A DNA stretch of 17,260 bases from the NCBI GenBank assembly GCA_018817365.1, contig JAHISY010000069.1:1-17260 (forward strand), in the 5' to 3' direction. A program made the translations under genes and the position numbers. Positions 1-5,873 of this stretch are shown here, one piece after another. The notes below the pieces were generated by a model, which worked only from the letters and a program-made list of their open reading frames with translations, did not search any database and was not told the DNA's origin. Each line of letters begins with the position of its first letter. Positions within the stretch are counted from its first letter, which is position 1. The stretch comes from Patescibacteria group bacterium (GTDB taxonomy: Bacteria > Patescibacteriota > Gracilibacteria > JAHISY01).

Positions 1-96
1 AATTTACCAAAACGAGAATTATCCGACGGTCGATGTGAAGCCAATCCGCTGATTGAATTTCCGCGAATTTCCGCTAAAATTAGTCGGCTTTTTTGA
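1..96 (+). other. possible 3' end of an upstream gene
   Basis: Two plus-strand frames are open from the left edge. One stops with TGA at 94-96 and the other with TGA at 50-52. The second ends in a natural-looking tail (YPTVDVKPIR). Either could be the C-terminus of a gene cut by the window edge. Neither is long enough to identify, and the choice cannot be made from this sequence alone. Confidence 0.25.
75..80 (+). promoter_or_regulatory. candidate -10 box of the metE-like operon
   Basis: CGCTAAAAT lies 25 bases before the ATG at 106. It matches the GCTAAAAT core seen before serS and the tRNA gene here. No clear -35 and no Shine-Dalgarno are visible. Confidence 0.35.
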
Positions 97-105
97 AATA
101 TTTTA

Positions 106-1089
106 ATGAAAATTTCCACCACCACGACTGGTATTTTTCCGAAAATTGCCCGCTCGACGAGCTCGGGACAGGGCGGGGACGCGCCGTCACTGCGCGCGAA
201 TCTCCACAAATTTGATCGCGGAGAAATTTCGGCGGCAGAGCTTGAAGAAATTCTCCAAAAAAATATCGAGCGTACTGTTCGCGAGCAAATTTCCGTCGGC
301 ATCGACTTGCCGACTGACGGGCTGATTCGCTGGACGGATCTTTTTTCGCCATTTGTCGCGGCATGGGAGGGAATTACTCGTCGCGGAATTCATCGATTTT
401 ACGACACAAATACTTTGTACGGCGAGCCAGTTGTCGAAGCTGAGTTAACCCCCCAGAGATCTAAGGGGTTAACTTTCTCCAAAATTTCTGCCGACTTTGA
501 ATTCGCGAAAAAATTTGGCGCGAAGAAAGCGACGCTGCCCGGCGTTTTCACTTTTGCCGCCGCGTGCGTGGATAATTTTTACCGCGATTCGAAAAAGTTA
601 CGGGGAGCGATTGCCGCGAATTTACTTGAGGAAGCACGGAATTTAATTACGGCAGGCGCGGAAATTATCGAAATCCACGAGCCAGAGTTAGCATGGAACA
701 TGGAACATGGAACATGGAACAATGAAGTTTTGGAAATTTATAAAAAGTTTGGTGAGCTCAATGTAAAAATTATCGTGGTTTCTTATTTTCGGAATTTCTC
801 GCCGGAAATTGCAAGTACCTTAATTAAAGCAGGATGCGGTGTCGGGATTGATTTTTCGCAGCCGACTGAAATTTCCGCGCTACCCGAAAATTCCATTCTG
901 CAGGCGGGAGTGGTGAATTCCCGCGAAACGAAATTGGAAGATGCTGAAGGATTAAAAAAATTAAGAAATGAGATTCTCGCGAAATTCGCGAATGCGAGCG
1001 AAATTATTTTCTCGACAACCTCGCACGTCGAATACCTTCCTCACTCGATTGCAATCCAAAAAATCGAACTGCTAAAAAACTTGAAATGA
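106..1089 (+). CDS. MetE N-terminal-half homologue (cobalamin-independent methionine synthase family), no zinc site
   Basis: This 327-residue protein belongs to the MetE/UROD-like TIM-barrel superfamily. It opens with TTTGIFPK (6-13), has GIDLPTDG (65-72) and EIHEPEL (189-195, where MetE has IDEPA), and ends near FSTTSHVEYLPHSI, which resembles the SSCSLLH-P segment closing the MetE N-terminal barrel. Where catalytic MetE has H-x-C it reads VVSYF (224-228), matching the LLTTYF of the MetE N-terminal half, and no later zinc Cys is seen. I infer a stand-alone N-terminal half that is not catalytic by itself, perhaps a partner of the core MetE at 1779 or a corrinoid- or folate-binding subunit. 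Three peptides look like repeat insertions: residues 16-29, 114-123 and 196-206. The gene overlaps the next one by 4 bases (ATGA). The ATG at 106 fits the family's N-terminus. An alternative is a separate methyltransferase of the same fold. Confidence 0.72.
   Translation: MKISTTTTGIFPKIARSTSSGQGGDAPSLRANLHKFDRGEISAAELEEILQKNIERTVREQISVGIDLPTDGLIRWTDLFSPFVAAWEGITRRGIHRFYDTNTLYGEPVVEAELTPQRSKGLTFSKISADFEFAKKFGAKKATLPGVFTFAAACVDNFYRDSKKLRGAIAANLLEEARNLITAGAEIIEIHEPELAWNMEHGTWNNEVLEIYKKFGELNVKIIVVSYFRNFSPEIASTLIKAGCGVGIDFSQPTEISALPENSILQAGVVNSRETKLEDAEGLKKLRNEILAKFANASEIIFSTTSHVEYLPHSIAIQKIELLKNLK
158..186 (+). repeat. GC-rich repeat-like segment inside the metE-N gene
   Basis: The palindrome CGAGCTCG (158-165) begins a GC-rich stretch encoding the low-complexity peptide STSSGQGGDAP. 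It sits between the family's TGIFPK motif and LRANLHKFDRGEIS. The peptide looks foreign to the fold. From memory of such genomes, STSSGQ-type peptides come from dispersed repeats read in frame; that origin is inference. Confidence 0.4.
444..473 (+). repeat. 30-bp imperfect palindrome inside the metE-N gene, related to 5073-5102
   Basis: The segment begins GTTAACCCC and ends GGGGTTAAC. Its 15-base arms pair at 12 of 15 positions. The same 30-bp unit occurs as a perfect palindrome in the non-coding element at 5073-5102. Here it is 30 bases, a multiple of three, and is translated as LTPQRSKGLT without breaking the frame. Confidence 0.7.
692..726 (+). repeat. 7-bp tandem repeat (CATGGAA) inside the metE-N gene
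   Basis: Four exact copies of CATGGAA fill 692-719, followed by a degenerate fifth (CAATGAA). They encode the tail of AWNMEHGTWNNE. Because the unit is 7 bases, gain or loss of one copy would shift the reading frame. Confidence 0.85.
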
Positions 1090-1466
1090 AAAAAGAATTC
1101 TCGATCGAAATTATTTCCGAAAAAATCAGTCCGCAAAAATTGCGCGAACTTGCGGATGAGAGCTACGAACGGCTGATTAAATTTGTGGCGGATATTGAGC
1201 GTGGAGTGATTGCCGCTGGCGGGGAAATGCATGCGGATGCGGAGGCGCTGCTGCTCGCGGATGGCAGTGAACAGGAAGATTTATGGGGCGCGAATTTTTA
1301 TCTCTTCGAAAAAGATCCGCAAAAAAAGGTTGAATTTATTTCGCTCATCAATATTCGTCCGCGAGAGGGCAATCGGAAAATGGAAATTGAATCTCCGGAA
1401 ATTCGCGAAAAAGTTCAAATTCTCGCCGAAAAACTTTTATTTTCCTCCAATGAATCAATCGATTGA
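1086..1466 (+). CDS. DUF5674 family protein
   Basis: This soluble protein of 126 residues has no signal peptide or membrane segment. The run from KISPQKLRELADESYERLI through VADIERGVIAAGGEMHADAEALLL to the DLWGANFY and INIRPREGNR segments is the pattern I recognise as DUF5674, a family of unknown function common in CPR and some other bacteria. The start ATG lies inside the stop of the preceding gene (ATGA overlap), and the last 17 bases overlap the next start, so translational coupling is likely. No catalytic residues can be assigned. The conserved acidic and His residues (GEMHADAEALL) suggest a metal- or ligand-binding fold, but that is speculation. Its place between two halves of a split MetE hints at a link to one-carbon or methionine metabolism, by context only. 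Confidence 0.75.
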   Translation: MKKEFSIEIISEKISPQKLRELADESYERLIKFVADIERGVIAAGGEMHADAEALLLADGSEQEDLWGANFYLFEKDPQKKVEFISLINIRPREGNRKMEIESPEIREKVQILAEKLLFSSNESID

Positions 1467-1764
1467 AAGCTGGAAACTCCTTCCATTTTCGCAGCAAATT
1501 TTGAACATTGCCGCCGATCTGTTGCGCGCGGGGAAGCGGGAGGATTCTACGGAAATTGAAGCGAGCTATGAATCTGCGCTCGCGCTGCTTGATCGCACGA
1601 TTGCTGTTGCCACGAAATTCAATACGCGGTGGGAACTCTGCCGGCTACGCGAACTGCTCGCGGCTGCGTACTCCCGGCTACCGACTTTCGATTCTGCGGA
1701 AAATAAGAAATTGCTGCGCGTACTGCTCGTTTTTACTCCTGAATCCGCTCGGCAAATTGAATAA
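1450..1764 (+). CDS. conserved hypothetical protein, small and helical
   Basis: I place the start at the ATG at 1450, giving 104 residues beginning MNQSIESWKLLPFSQQILNI. The frame stays open upstream to 1210, but that part lies wholly within the DUF5674 gene and reads as basic shadow sequence. The protein is predicted all-helical: an amphipathic helix near LNIAADLLRAGK (19-30), then EASYESALALLDRTIAVA, then a C-terminal LLRVLLVFTPESARQIE. It resembles small proteins I have seen in other CPR genomes, but I cannot name a family. It overlaps DUF5674 by 17 bases and ends 14 bases before the core MetE gene, so it belongs to the same operon. No Cys or His cluster is present, and no function is assigned. 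Confidence 0.65.
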   Translation: MNQSIESWKLLPFSQQILNIAADLLRAGKREDSTEIEASYESALALLDRTIAVATKFNTRWELCRLRELLAAAYSRLPTFDSAENKKLLRVLLVFTPESARQIE

Positions 1765-1778
1765 ATTAATTTTAAAAA

Positions 1779-2765
1779 ATGAAAATTGAGTTAAATCTTC
1801 CGCTCTTTCCTACGACCTCCGTCGGTTCGTTTCCGAAGCCGGATTATCTCATCGCGGGGCGGCGAAAATTCTACAAAAAAGAAATCTCGCGTGAAGAATT
1901 ATCGGAACTAGAAGAACGCGCGACGCGAGAATTTATCGAAATGCAGGAGCGAGTGGGACTGGATGTTCTCGTTGACGGCGAAGCGGAGCGGGGAGACATG
2001 GCTACTTTTTTTGCGGAAAGATTGGCTGGCTTCGAAATTTCTGAACCTGTGAGAAGCTATGGAAATAGGTATTACAAGAAACCGCGGATCGTTTCCGCGA
2101 TAGAATTCCGCGAACCGATGACGCTCCATTTTTTCAAACTCGCGCAAAATCTCACTTCCAAGCCGGTGAAAGGAATGCTAACGGGACCTTACACGATGAT
2201 GGATTGGAGTTTCAATGAACATTATTCTTCCCGGGAAGAGGTGGTGCGCGCCTTCGCGAAAGTTCTACGGCAGGAGGCGATTGAGCTTCAAAAAGCCGGC
2301 TGTAAAATTATTCAAATCGACGAACCCGCGCTTTCCGTTCGTTCCGACGAGATCGAGCTCGCGGCGGAAGGATTGAAAATGGTGGCGGAGGGACTCGAAA
2401 TGTATTCCATCACCCACATCTGTTACGGCGCATTCGAACATCTCGCTCCGAAAATTCACCTCCTGCCGGTTGATCAAATCGACCTCGAATTTGCCGGTCG
2501 CGATTTCGAATTACTCGAGCAGTTGAAAGGCTGTGAATTTCCGCAGGATGTCGGACTCGGTGTTTTTGATGTTCACACTCATAAAATCACGCCGCAAAAA
2601 GAGATTGAAAAAAATCTCGAAAAAGCCCTCGCATTTTTCAAACCCGAACAAATTTGGGTTGATCCGGACTGTGGGTTAAAAACGCGGACTTTGGAAGAAT
2701 CGGAAGAAAGTTTGCGCGAGATGGTCGCGGCGGCGAAAGTTTTTCGAACGAGATTTGAAAAGTAG
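1779..2765 (+). CDS. core MetE: cobalamin-independent methionine synthase-type methyltransferase with zinc site
   Basis: This 328-residue protein corresponds to the catalytic C-terminal barrel of MetE, as in archaeal and other short (core) MetE proteins, rather than the roughly 750-residue bacterial enzyme. It has TSVGSF (13-18) and DGE (67-69), the homocysteine-contacting segments, GPYTMMDWSF (136-145) and IDEPA (170-174). All four expected zinc ligands are visible: His203 and Cys205 in THIC, Glu227 in DLEFA, and Cys288 in DPDCGLKTR. The family activates homocysteine thiolate on zinc for methyl transfer. Core MetE proteins are thought to take the methyl group from a corrinoid protein instead of methyl-folate; the donor here is unknown. 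It is the last gene of the operon. The start follows an AT-rich 14-base gap with no Shine-Dalgarno. Using the symbol metE would overstate equivalence to the two-barrel enzyme. Confidence 0.88.
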   Translation: MKIELNLPLFPTTSVGSFPKPDYLIAGRRKFYKKEISREELSELEERATREFIEMQERVGLDVLVDGEAERGDMATFFAERLAGFEISEPVRSYGNRYYKKPRIVSAIEFREPMTLHFFKLAQNLTSKPVKGMLTGPYTMMDWSFNEHYSSREEVVRAFAKVLRQEAIELQKAGCKIIQIDEPALSVRSDEIELAAEGLKMVAEGLEMYSITHICYGAFEHLAPKIHLLPVDQIDLEFAGRDFELLEQLKGCEFPQDVGLGVFDVHTHKITPQKEIEKNLEKALAFFKPEQIWVDPDCGLKTRTLEESEESLREMVAAAKVFRTRFEK

Positions 2766-2838
2766 CTTTTCCCTCCGTAAAATTTAGAAAATTTTCGCTT
2801 TCGCGTGTTTTCGCGAGAGTGAGATTAATTCACCAAAA

Positions 2839-4626
2839 ATGAAAAAACTTTTGCTCGCGATTCTCATCGCTGTCATGCCCGCTCTTTTTTTTGGCTGCGG
2901 AGATTCCGAGGAACTTGTGGAGGAGGAGTCGGTTGCATTTGAAAAATTGGAAGGTGTCGTCCGAAAGCTGGGAGCTTCGATTTATCAGCAAGGCACGCAT
3001 CGTTTGGAAAAGGATGGAACTTTAATCGCGCTGCTCGAATCCGCCGGTCCGCAAATCAAACTCGATAATTTCGTGGACAAAGAAGTGGAAGTCGAGGGGA
3101 TTATTTCGCCGACAGCGGAGGGGAATCTCGAAATTATGAAAGTAGTGGCGATCACGCCTCGGGACAGTTCGACGGAAGGGGGGTCGATTAGCTACGAGCG
3201 ATACGAGGACAGCCAATTCGGTTTTTCATTGAAATATCCGAATGATTTGAAAGCGCAACAAACACGGCGGGGAGCAGCTTTTTTCGACGGAGATGAAAAA
3301 ACTATCGAGATCGTGATTCTCGAAAATACAATCAAGCAAGAGCTTTCCGATTGGCTGATCGACAGCTACGGCTACACCGCGGACGCGCTGCGGCGAGTTT
3401 CCGTGGCGGGTCTCACCGGCTATCAATTCCAAAATACCACTGGTTCGGTGATTTACCTCGGGAATGAAACGCAAGTTTTCACGCTTGCGTGGTACGATAA
3501 TTCCGAAGAAAACCGCGCGCGCAACCGGCGGTATTATCTCGAGCTCGTTCAAAGTTTCGCGGTGGCGGGAGTGAATTCAGGATCTTCGAGCACGGTGGAA
3601 AATTCCGGCGAGTCAGCTAGCGAGGGGGAATTTTGCGGAGGGATTGCGGGGATTGTGTGCGCGGGAAATTTGACCTGCCGACTCTCCGGCAATTATCCCG
3701 ACGCGGGCGGAATCTGCGTGGCAGCGGAAAATCCGACAACACCGGAGGCAATTACTTCTGATCAGATTGGGGCGAATGACGATCTTCCTGAAATCTCTGC
3801 GGCGGAGCTGCAACGAGGGTGGTATTATGGCGACCGCGATCAAAAAAAGCCGGGCACGCCGATGACATGGATTCTCGTGAATTCAAACACTCGCAGCGCG
3901 ATGTGGCGACGACTCGACAATTCTCCCGCAGAGCCGACGGTTGAATTGCTGGAAGCCACTGCCGTGCCGAGCCAGCTTTCCACCGAACAGCGGGAAGTTC
4001 TCGAGTACCTTCAAACTAATATTTCCACGCTCGCTCTCGAAAATCCGAATTCCGGCGAGTGGATGCTATCGCAGCTCGCTTTCGCCGATCCGAATTTTGT
4101 GTACGCGATTTACATCGCCGGCAATCCGGCGGCGGAAACGCAGACACGGCGGTTGCTGCTCGTTTACACGGTTGCCGACGGGGAAGTTCAAACGGAGATG
4201 CAGGCCTACTTCCGACCGGGGACGGAACAAGATTGGATCGTGGTCGAGGGTGCGGACACCGCTTTCGGCAAAGCTCAGACTGTGGTGAATGCGAGCGGGG
4301 AACTTATTTTTAACATTTCGGAAGGCTACCGTCTTTTTACTGATTATGGGAATGGTCTTTCTTTTCAATATCCCACTAATTGGTATTGGAGGAAGCCGAG
4401 TGCAGGCAAAATTGAATTTTCAGATCAGCCTTTTCCAGCGGGGATTTCACTTTTGACGGTAAAAGTCGTGTCTGGCGCAAATTTTGTTTTTGACGAGCTG
4501 CTCAAAGAAGGCGAGGAACAGGTGATTTATGTCGCTTTCGATTCAGGGAAAAGTGTGCGCATTTCAGCCGAAGCGGGTTATAAGGCAGTTTTGTTGGTTG
4601 CAGCGGAGACTTTTGAATTGAGATAA
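2839..4626 (+). CDS. multidomain lipoprotein (OB-like, two PsbP-like and Cys-rich segments)
   Basis: Residues 1-20 form a lipoprotein signal (MKKLLLAILI..., lipobox LFFGC with Cys20), so the 595-residue protein is probably anchored on the outside of the membrane. About residues 33-106 look like a small OB-like beta domain (TLIALLESAG, KEVEVEGII). Residues near 120-245 resemble the PsbP-like fold (YEDSQFGFSLKYP, then a long helix before YYLELVQSF). Around 262-295 is a four-Cys segment (FCGGIAGIVC, LTCRLSGNYPDAGGICV) of a kind seen in small disulfide domains. A second PsbP-like unit near the C-terminus starts YGNGLSFQYPTNWYW. Ser-rich linkers separate the parts. The stop codon lies in the 8-bp direct repeat flanking the element at 4628, so the original 3' end may have been altered. 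Function is unknown. It appears monocistronic and begins 73 bases after the core MetE gene. Confidence 0.75.
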   Translation: MKKLLLAILIAVMPALFFGCGDSEELVEEESVAFEKLEGVVRKLGASIYQQGTHRLEKDGTLIALLESAGPQIKLDNFVDKEVEVEGIISPTAEGNLEIMKVVAITPRDSSTEGGSISYERYEDSQFGFSLKYPNDLKAQQTRRGAAFFDGDEKTIEIVILENTIKQELSDWLIDSYGYTADALRRVSVAGLTGYQFQNTTGSVIYLGNETQVFTLAWYDNSEENRARNRRYYLELVQSFAVAGVNSGSSSTVENSGESASEGEFCGGIAGIVCAGNLTCRLSGNYPDAGGICVAAENPTTPEAITSDQIGANDDLPEISAAELQRGWYYGDRDQKKPGTPMTWILVNSNTRSAMWRRLDNSPAEPTVELLEATAVPSQLSTEQREVLEYLQTNISTLALENPNSGEWMLSQLAFADPNFVYAIYIAGNPAAETQTRRLLLVYTVADGEVQTEMQAYFRPGTEQDWIVVEGADTAFGKAQTVVNASGELIFNISEGYRLFTDYGNGLSFQYPTNWYWRKPSAGKIEFSDQPFPAGISLLTVKVVSGANFVFDELLKEGEEQVIYVAFDSGKSVRISAEAGYKAVLLVAAETFELR

Positions 4627-5032
4627 AGTAACTTTACACACCTCCACCTCATCCTATCTGACTGACAAAAATAGATTTGAAAGAAATTGTTCTTAATCCG
4701 ACCGGAGGGTGGAAAGAATTTTTGCTACATGCTCCATGATTTCAACCCGAGGGGTCGGTAGACAGAACAGGAATACTATTTAATAAGAATTCTTACTACT
4801 ACTACCTGACCCCTGCTCTGCTATCCACTTCCGTTTAAAAAATTCCCTGCTTCGCTGCCCCCTTAGCGAGGGGCTAAAAAATGTTGCTCCCCTGCAGGGT
4901 TGCTTTCTATTTGTCTGAACCACTAAACGCGCTGCGGAGAATTTATTTTTTGCGAAAAAAGACAACTGTCTTTTCCCTCTTTAGTAAAAGAGGGATGGCG
5001 AAGCAGGAGTTTTTAAATTGCAAAGAGAAAGT

Positions 5033-5176
5033 AGAGACGGAGATTTGGGAGGCGAAGCCCTCGCACGAAACCGTTAACCCCCTAGATATCTAGGGGGTTA
5101 ACTTCAGAGACGGAGATTTGAAGAGACGAAGCCGTGATTTGTGAACTTGAAGGATGGAAATAGAGACGGAGATTTG
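5033..5176 (+). repeat. three direct copies of a 15-bp repeat
   Basis: AGAGACGGAGATTTG occurs exactly at 5033-5047, 5106-5120 and 5162-5176, with a partial copy (AGAGACGAAGCC) starting at 5122. Spacing is uneven (58 and 41 bases), so this is not a CRISPR array. All copies lie in the right part of the MITE-like element. Confidence 0.85.
5073..5102. repeat. perfect 30-bp palindrome
   Basis: The arm GTTAACCCCCTAGAT is followed directly by its exact reverse complement. A diverged copy lies in frame within the metE-N gene at 444-473. Here it sits between the first and second 15-bp repeats, so it looks nested in the larger element. Confidence 0.9.
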
Positions 5177-5245
5177 ATTGGAGGTGTGTAAAGTTACGAG
5201 ATGAAGTGTTTAGTTTTGAAAAATTTGATGTATAGTTTAGATTAA

Positions 5246-5295
5246 TTTTGTACACTTTTGTATATCTTTGTAATAATTTGTATATTTTTGTGCAG
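5246..5295 (+). repeat. five tandem 10-bp units before the DUF4325 gene
   Basis: Five consecutive 10-base units follow the consensus NTTTGTATAT (TTTTGTACAC, TTTTGTATAT, CTTTGTAATA, ATTTGTATAT, TTTTGTGCAG). The period is close to one helical turn, so the TTTGT tracts face the same side of the DNA. This suggests a bent region or a cooperative operator ahead of the -10 box at 5323. Confidence 0.75.
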
Positions 5296-5319
5296 GGATG
5301 TTATGCTGTTCTCAGTTTT

Positions 5320-5328
5320 TGATATAAC
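5320..5328 (+). promoter_or_regulatory. extended -10 promoter of the DUF4325 gene
   Basis: TGATATAAC (TGn plus TATAAC) ends 8 bases before the ATG at 5337. A transcript starting about 7 bases after the -10 would be leaderless or nearly so. No Shine-Dalgarno is seen. Confidence 0.55.
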
Positions 5329-5336
5329 TTGTTATC

Positions 5337-5606
5337 ATGCGCATTGCTCTAAAAAAATTTGGAACCATCCTGATTGCTCGCTCGGCGGGAAAAGAAGCAT
5401 TTCTAGCTTTTCAGCCTTCGCTGAAAGAAGTCCCTGAAGGCGAGAAAATAGAAGTAGACTTCGAGGGCGTGAAAGTCCTTACGCCTTCTTGGGCAGATGA
5501 ATTTTTGACACCTTTGAAAAAAAAATGGAAAGTCAATTTACTTAACACAAAAAATTCTTCGATTGAAGGAACTTTGAGAATACTGGAAAGAGTCAGCAAA
5601 ATTTAG
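5337..5606 (+). CDS. DUF4325 (STAS-like) domain protein
   Basis: The 89-residue soluble protein has GKEAFLAFQPSLKEVPEGEKIEVDFEGVKVLTPSWADEFL, split here by its known landmarks: a GKEAF helix, a VDFEGV strand, and a (T/S)PSWADEF turn. This matches the STAS-like DUF4325 family, which resembles anti-sigma-factor antagonists and typically has a conserved Ser-x-(A/S)-D-E segment; here it is Ser-Trp-Ala-Asp-Glu (about 51-55). Family members often pair with an ATPase or kinase or are fused to DNA-binding domains. No partner is visible here. Regulation looks special: five phased 10-bp repeats and an extended -10 lie directly upstream. The gene is convergent with the small membrane protein gene that starts 21 bases beyond its stop. 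The family call is fairly firm; the role is unknown. Confidence 0.7.
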   Translation: MRIALKKFGTILIARSAGKEAFLAFQPSLKEVPEGEKIEVDFEGVKVLTPSWADEFLTPLKKKWKVNLLNTKNSSIEGTLRILERVSKI

Positions 5607-5627
5607 TTTTTTGCCGCCATCACACTT

Positions 5628-5870
5628 CTAAAAATCAGCCAAAGAATAATAAGCCTCGATAGACTCGAGAGATTTTGACAGCGCGGTTCCGATTAAATAG
5701 CTCAAAGCAATTATGCTGAAACTCAGAAGAAGTTTCTTTTTCGGGCTAAACGAGGGATGCCACAAAATTAGCGGCAGCACAAAAGGTCCCACCATCAAAA
5801 AAGTTACCATCAAAAAAGAGGTTTTGAAATACCACTTGAGCTTCGGTTTTTCCGTCAAAAGATTTTCCAT
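5628..5870 (-). CDS. small two-helix membrane protein downstream of serS
   Basis: The 80-residue protein has two predicted transmembrane helices (about FLMVTFLMVGPFVLPLIL, 19-36, and LLLSFSIIALSYLIGTAL, 47-64), separated by a short WHPSFSPKKK loop. It begins 3 bases after the serS stop, so it is almost certainly co-transcribed with serS. Small proteins with a VGP(F/L)xLPL helix followed by a basic loop and a second helix recur in several uncultivated phyla, but I know of no function. The opposite strand carries an open frame in the same place (5713-5955), which I treat as a shadow because it lacks the membrane-protein pattern and conserved context. Confidence 0.65.
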   Translation of the reverse strand: MENLLTEKPKLKWYFKTSFLMVTFLMVGPFVLPLILWHPSFSPKKKLLLSFSIIALSYLIGTALSKSLESIEAYYSLADF

Positions 5871-5873
5871 ATT

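Larger units (their letters stand above)
4628..5197. mobile_element. MITE-like non-coding element with 19-bp terminal inverted repeats
   Basis: The left end GTAACTTTACACACCTCCA (4628-4646) is repeated exactly, inverted, at 5179-5197. Directly outside are GAGATAAA (4620-4627) and GAGATGAA (5198-5205), a 7-of-8 direct repeat of the type left by target duplication. The 570-bp interior has no convincing gene. It holds an inner inverted pair around TGCTTCGC (near 4848) and GCGAAGCA (near 4998), a 30-bp palindrome (5073-5102) and three copies of AGAGACGGAGATTTG. This is the layout of a miniature inverted-repeat element dependent on a transposase elsewhere. An alternative is a composite of dispersed repeats without mobility. 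It explains the 710-base gap between genes. Confidence 0.6.

Noticed and set aside
1210..1449. Longer start for the small protein ending at 1764
   Set aside because: The added 80 residues overlap the DUF5674 gene in another frame and are Arg/Ser/Phe-rich shadow sequence. The ATG at 1450 gives a sensible protein.
4881..5093. 70-codon open frame inside the MITE-like element
   Set aside because: It spans inverted repeats and part of the palindrome, has no start signal, and its product has no recognisable features.
5033..5176. Possible CRISPR array from three direct repeats
   Set aside because: The units are only 15 bp, the spacing is uneven (58 and 41 bases), one gap contains a palindrome, and no cas genes are present.
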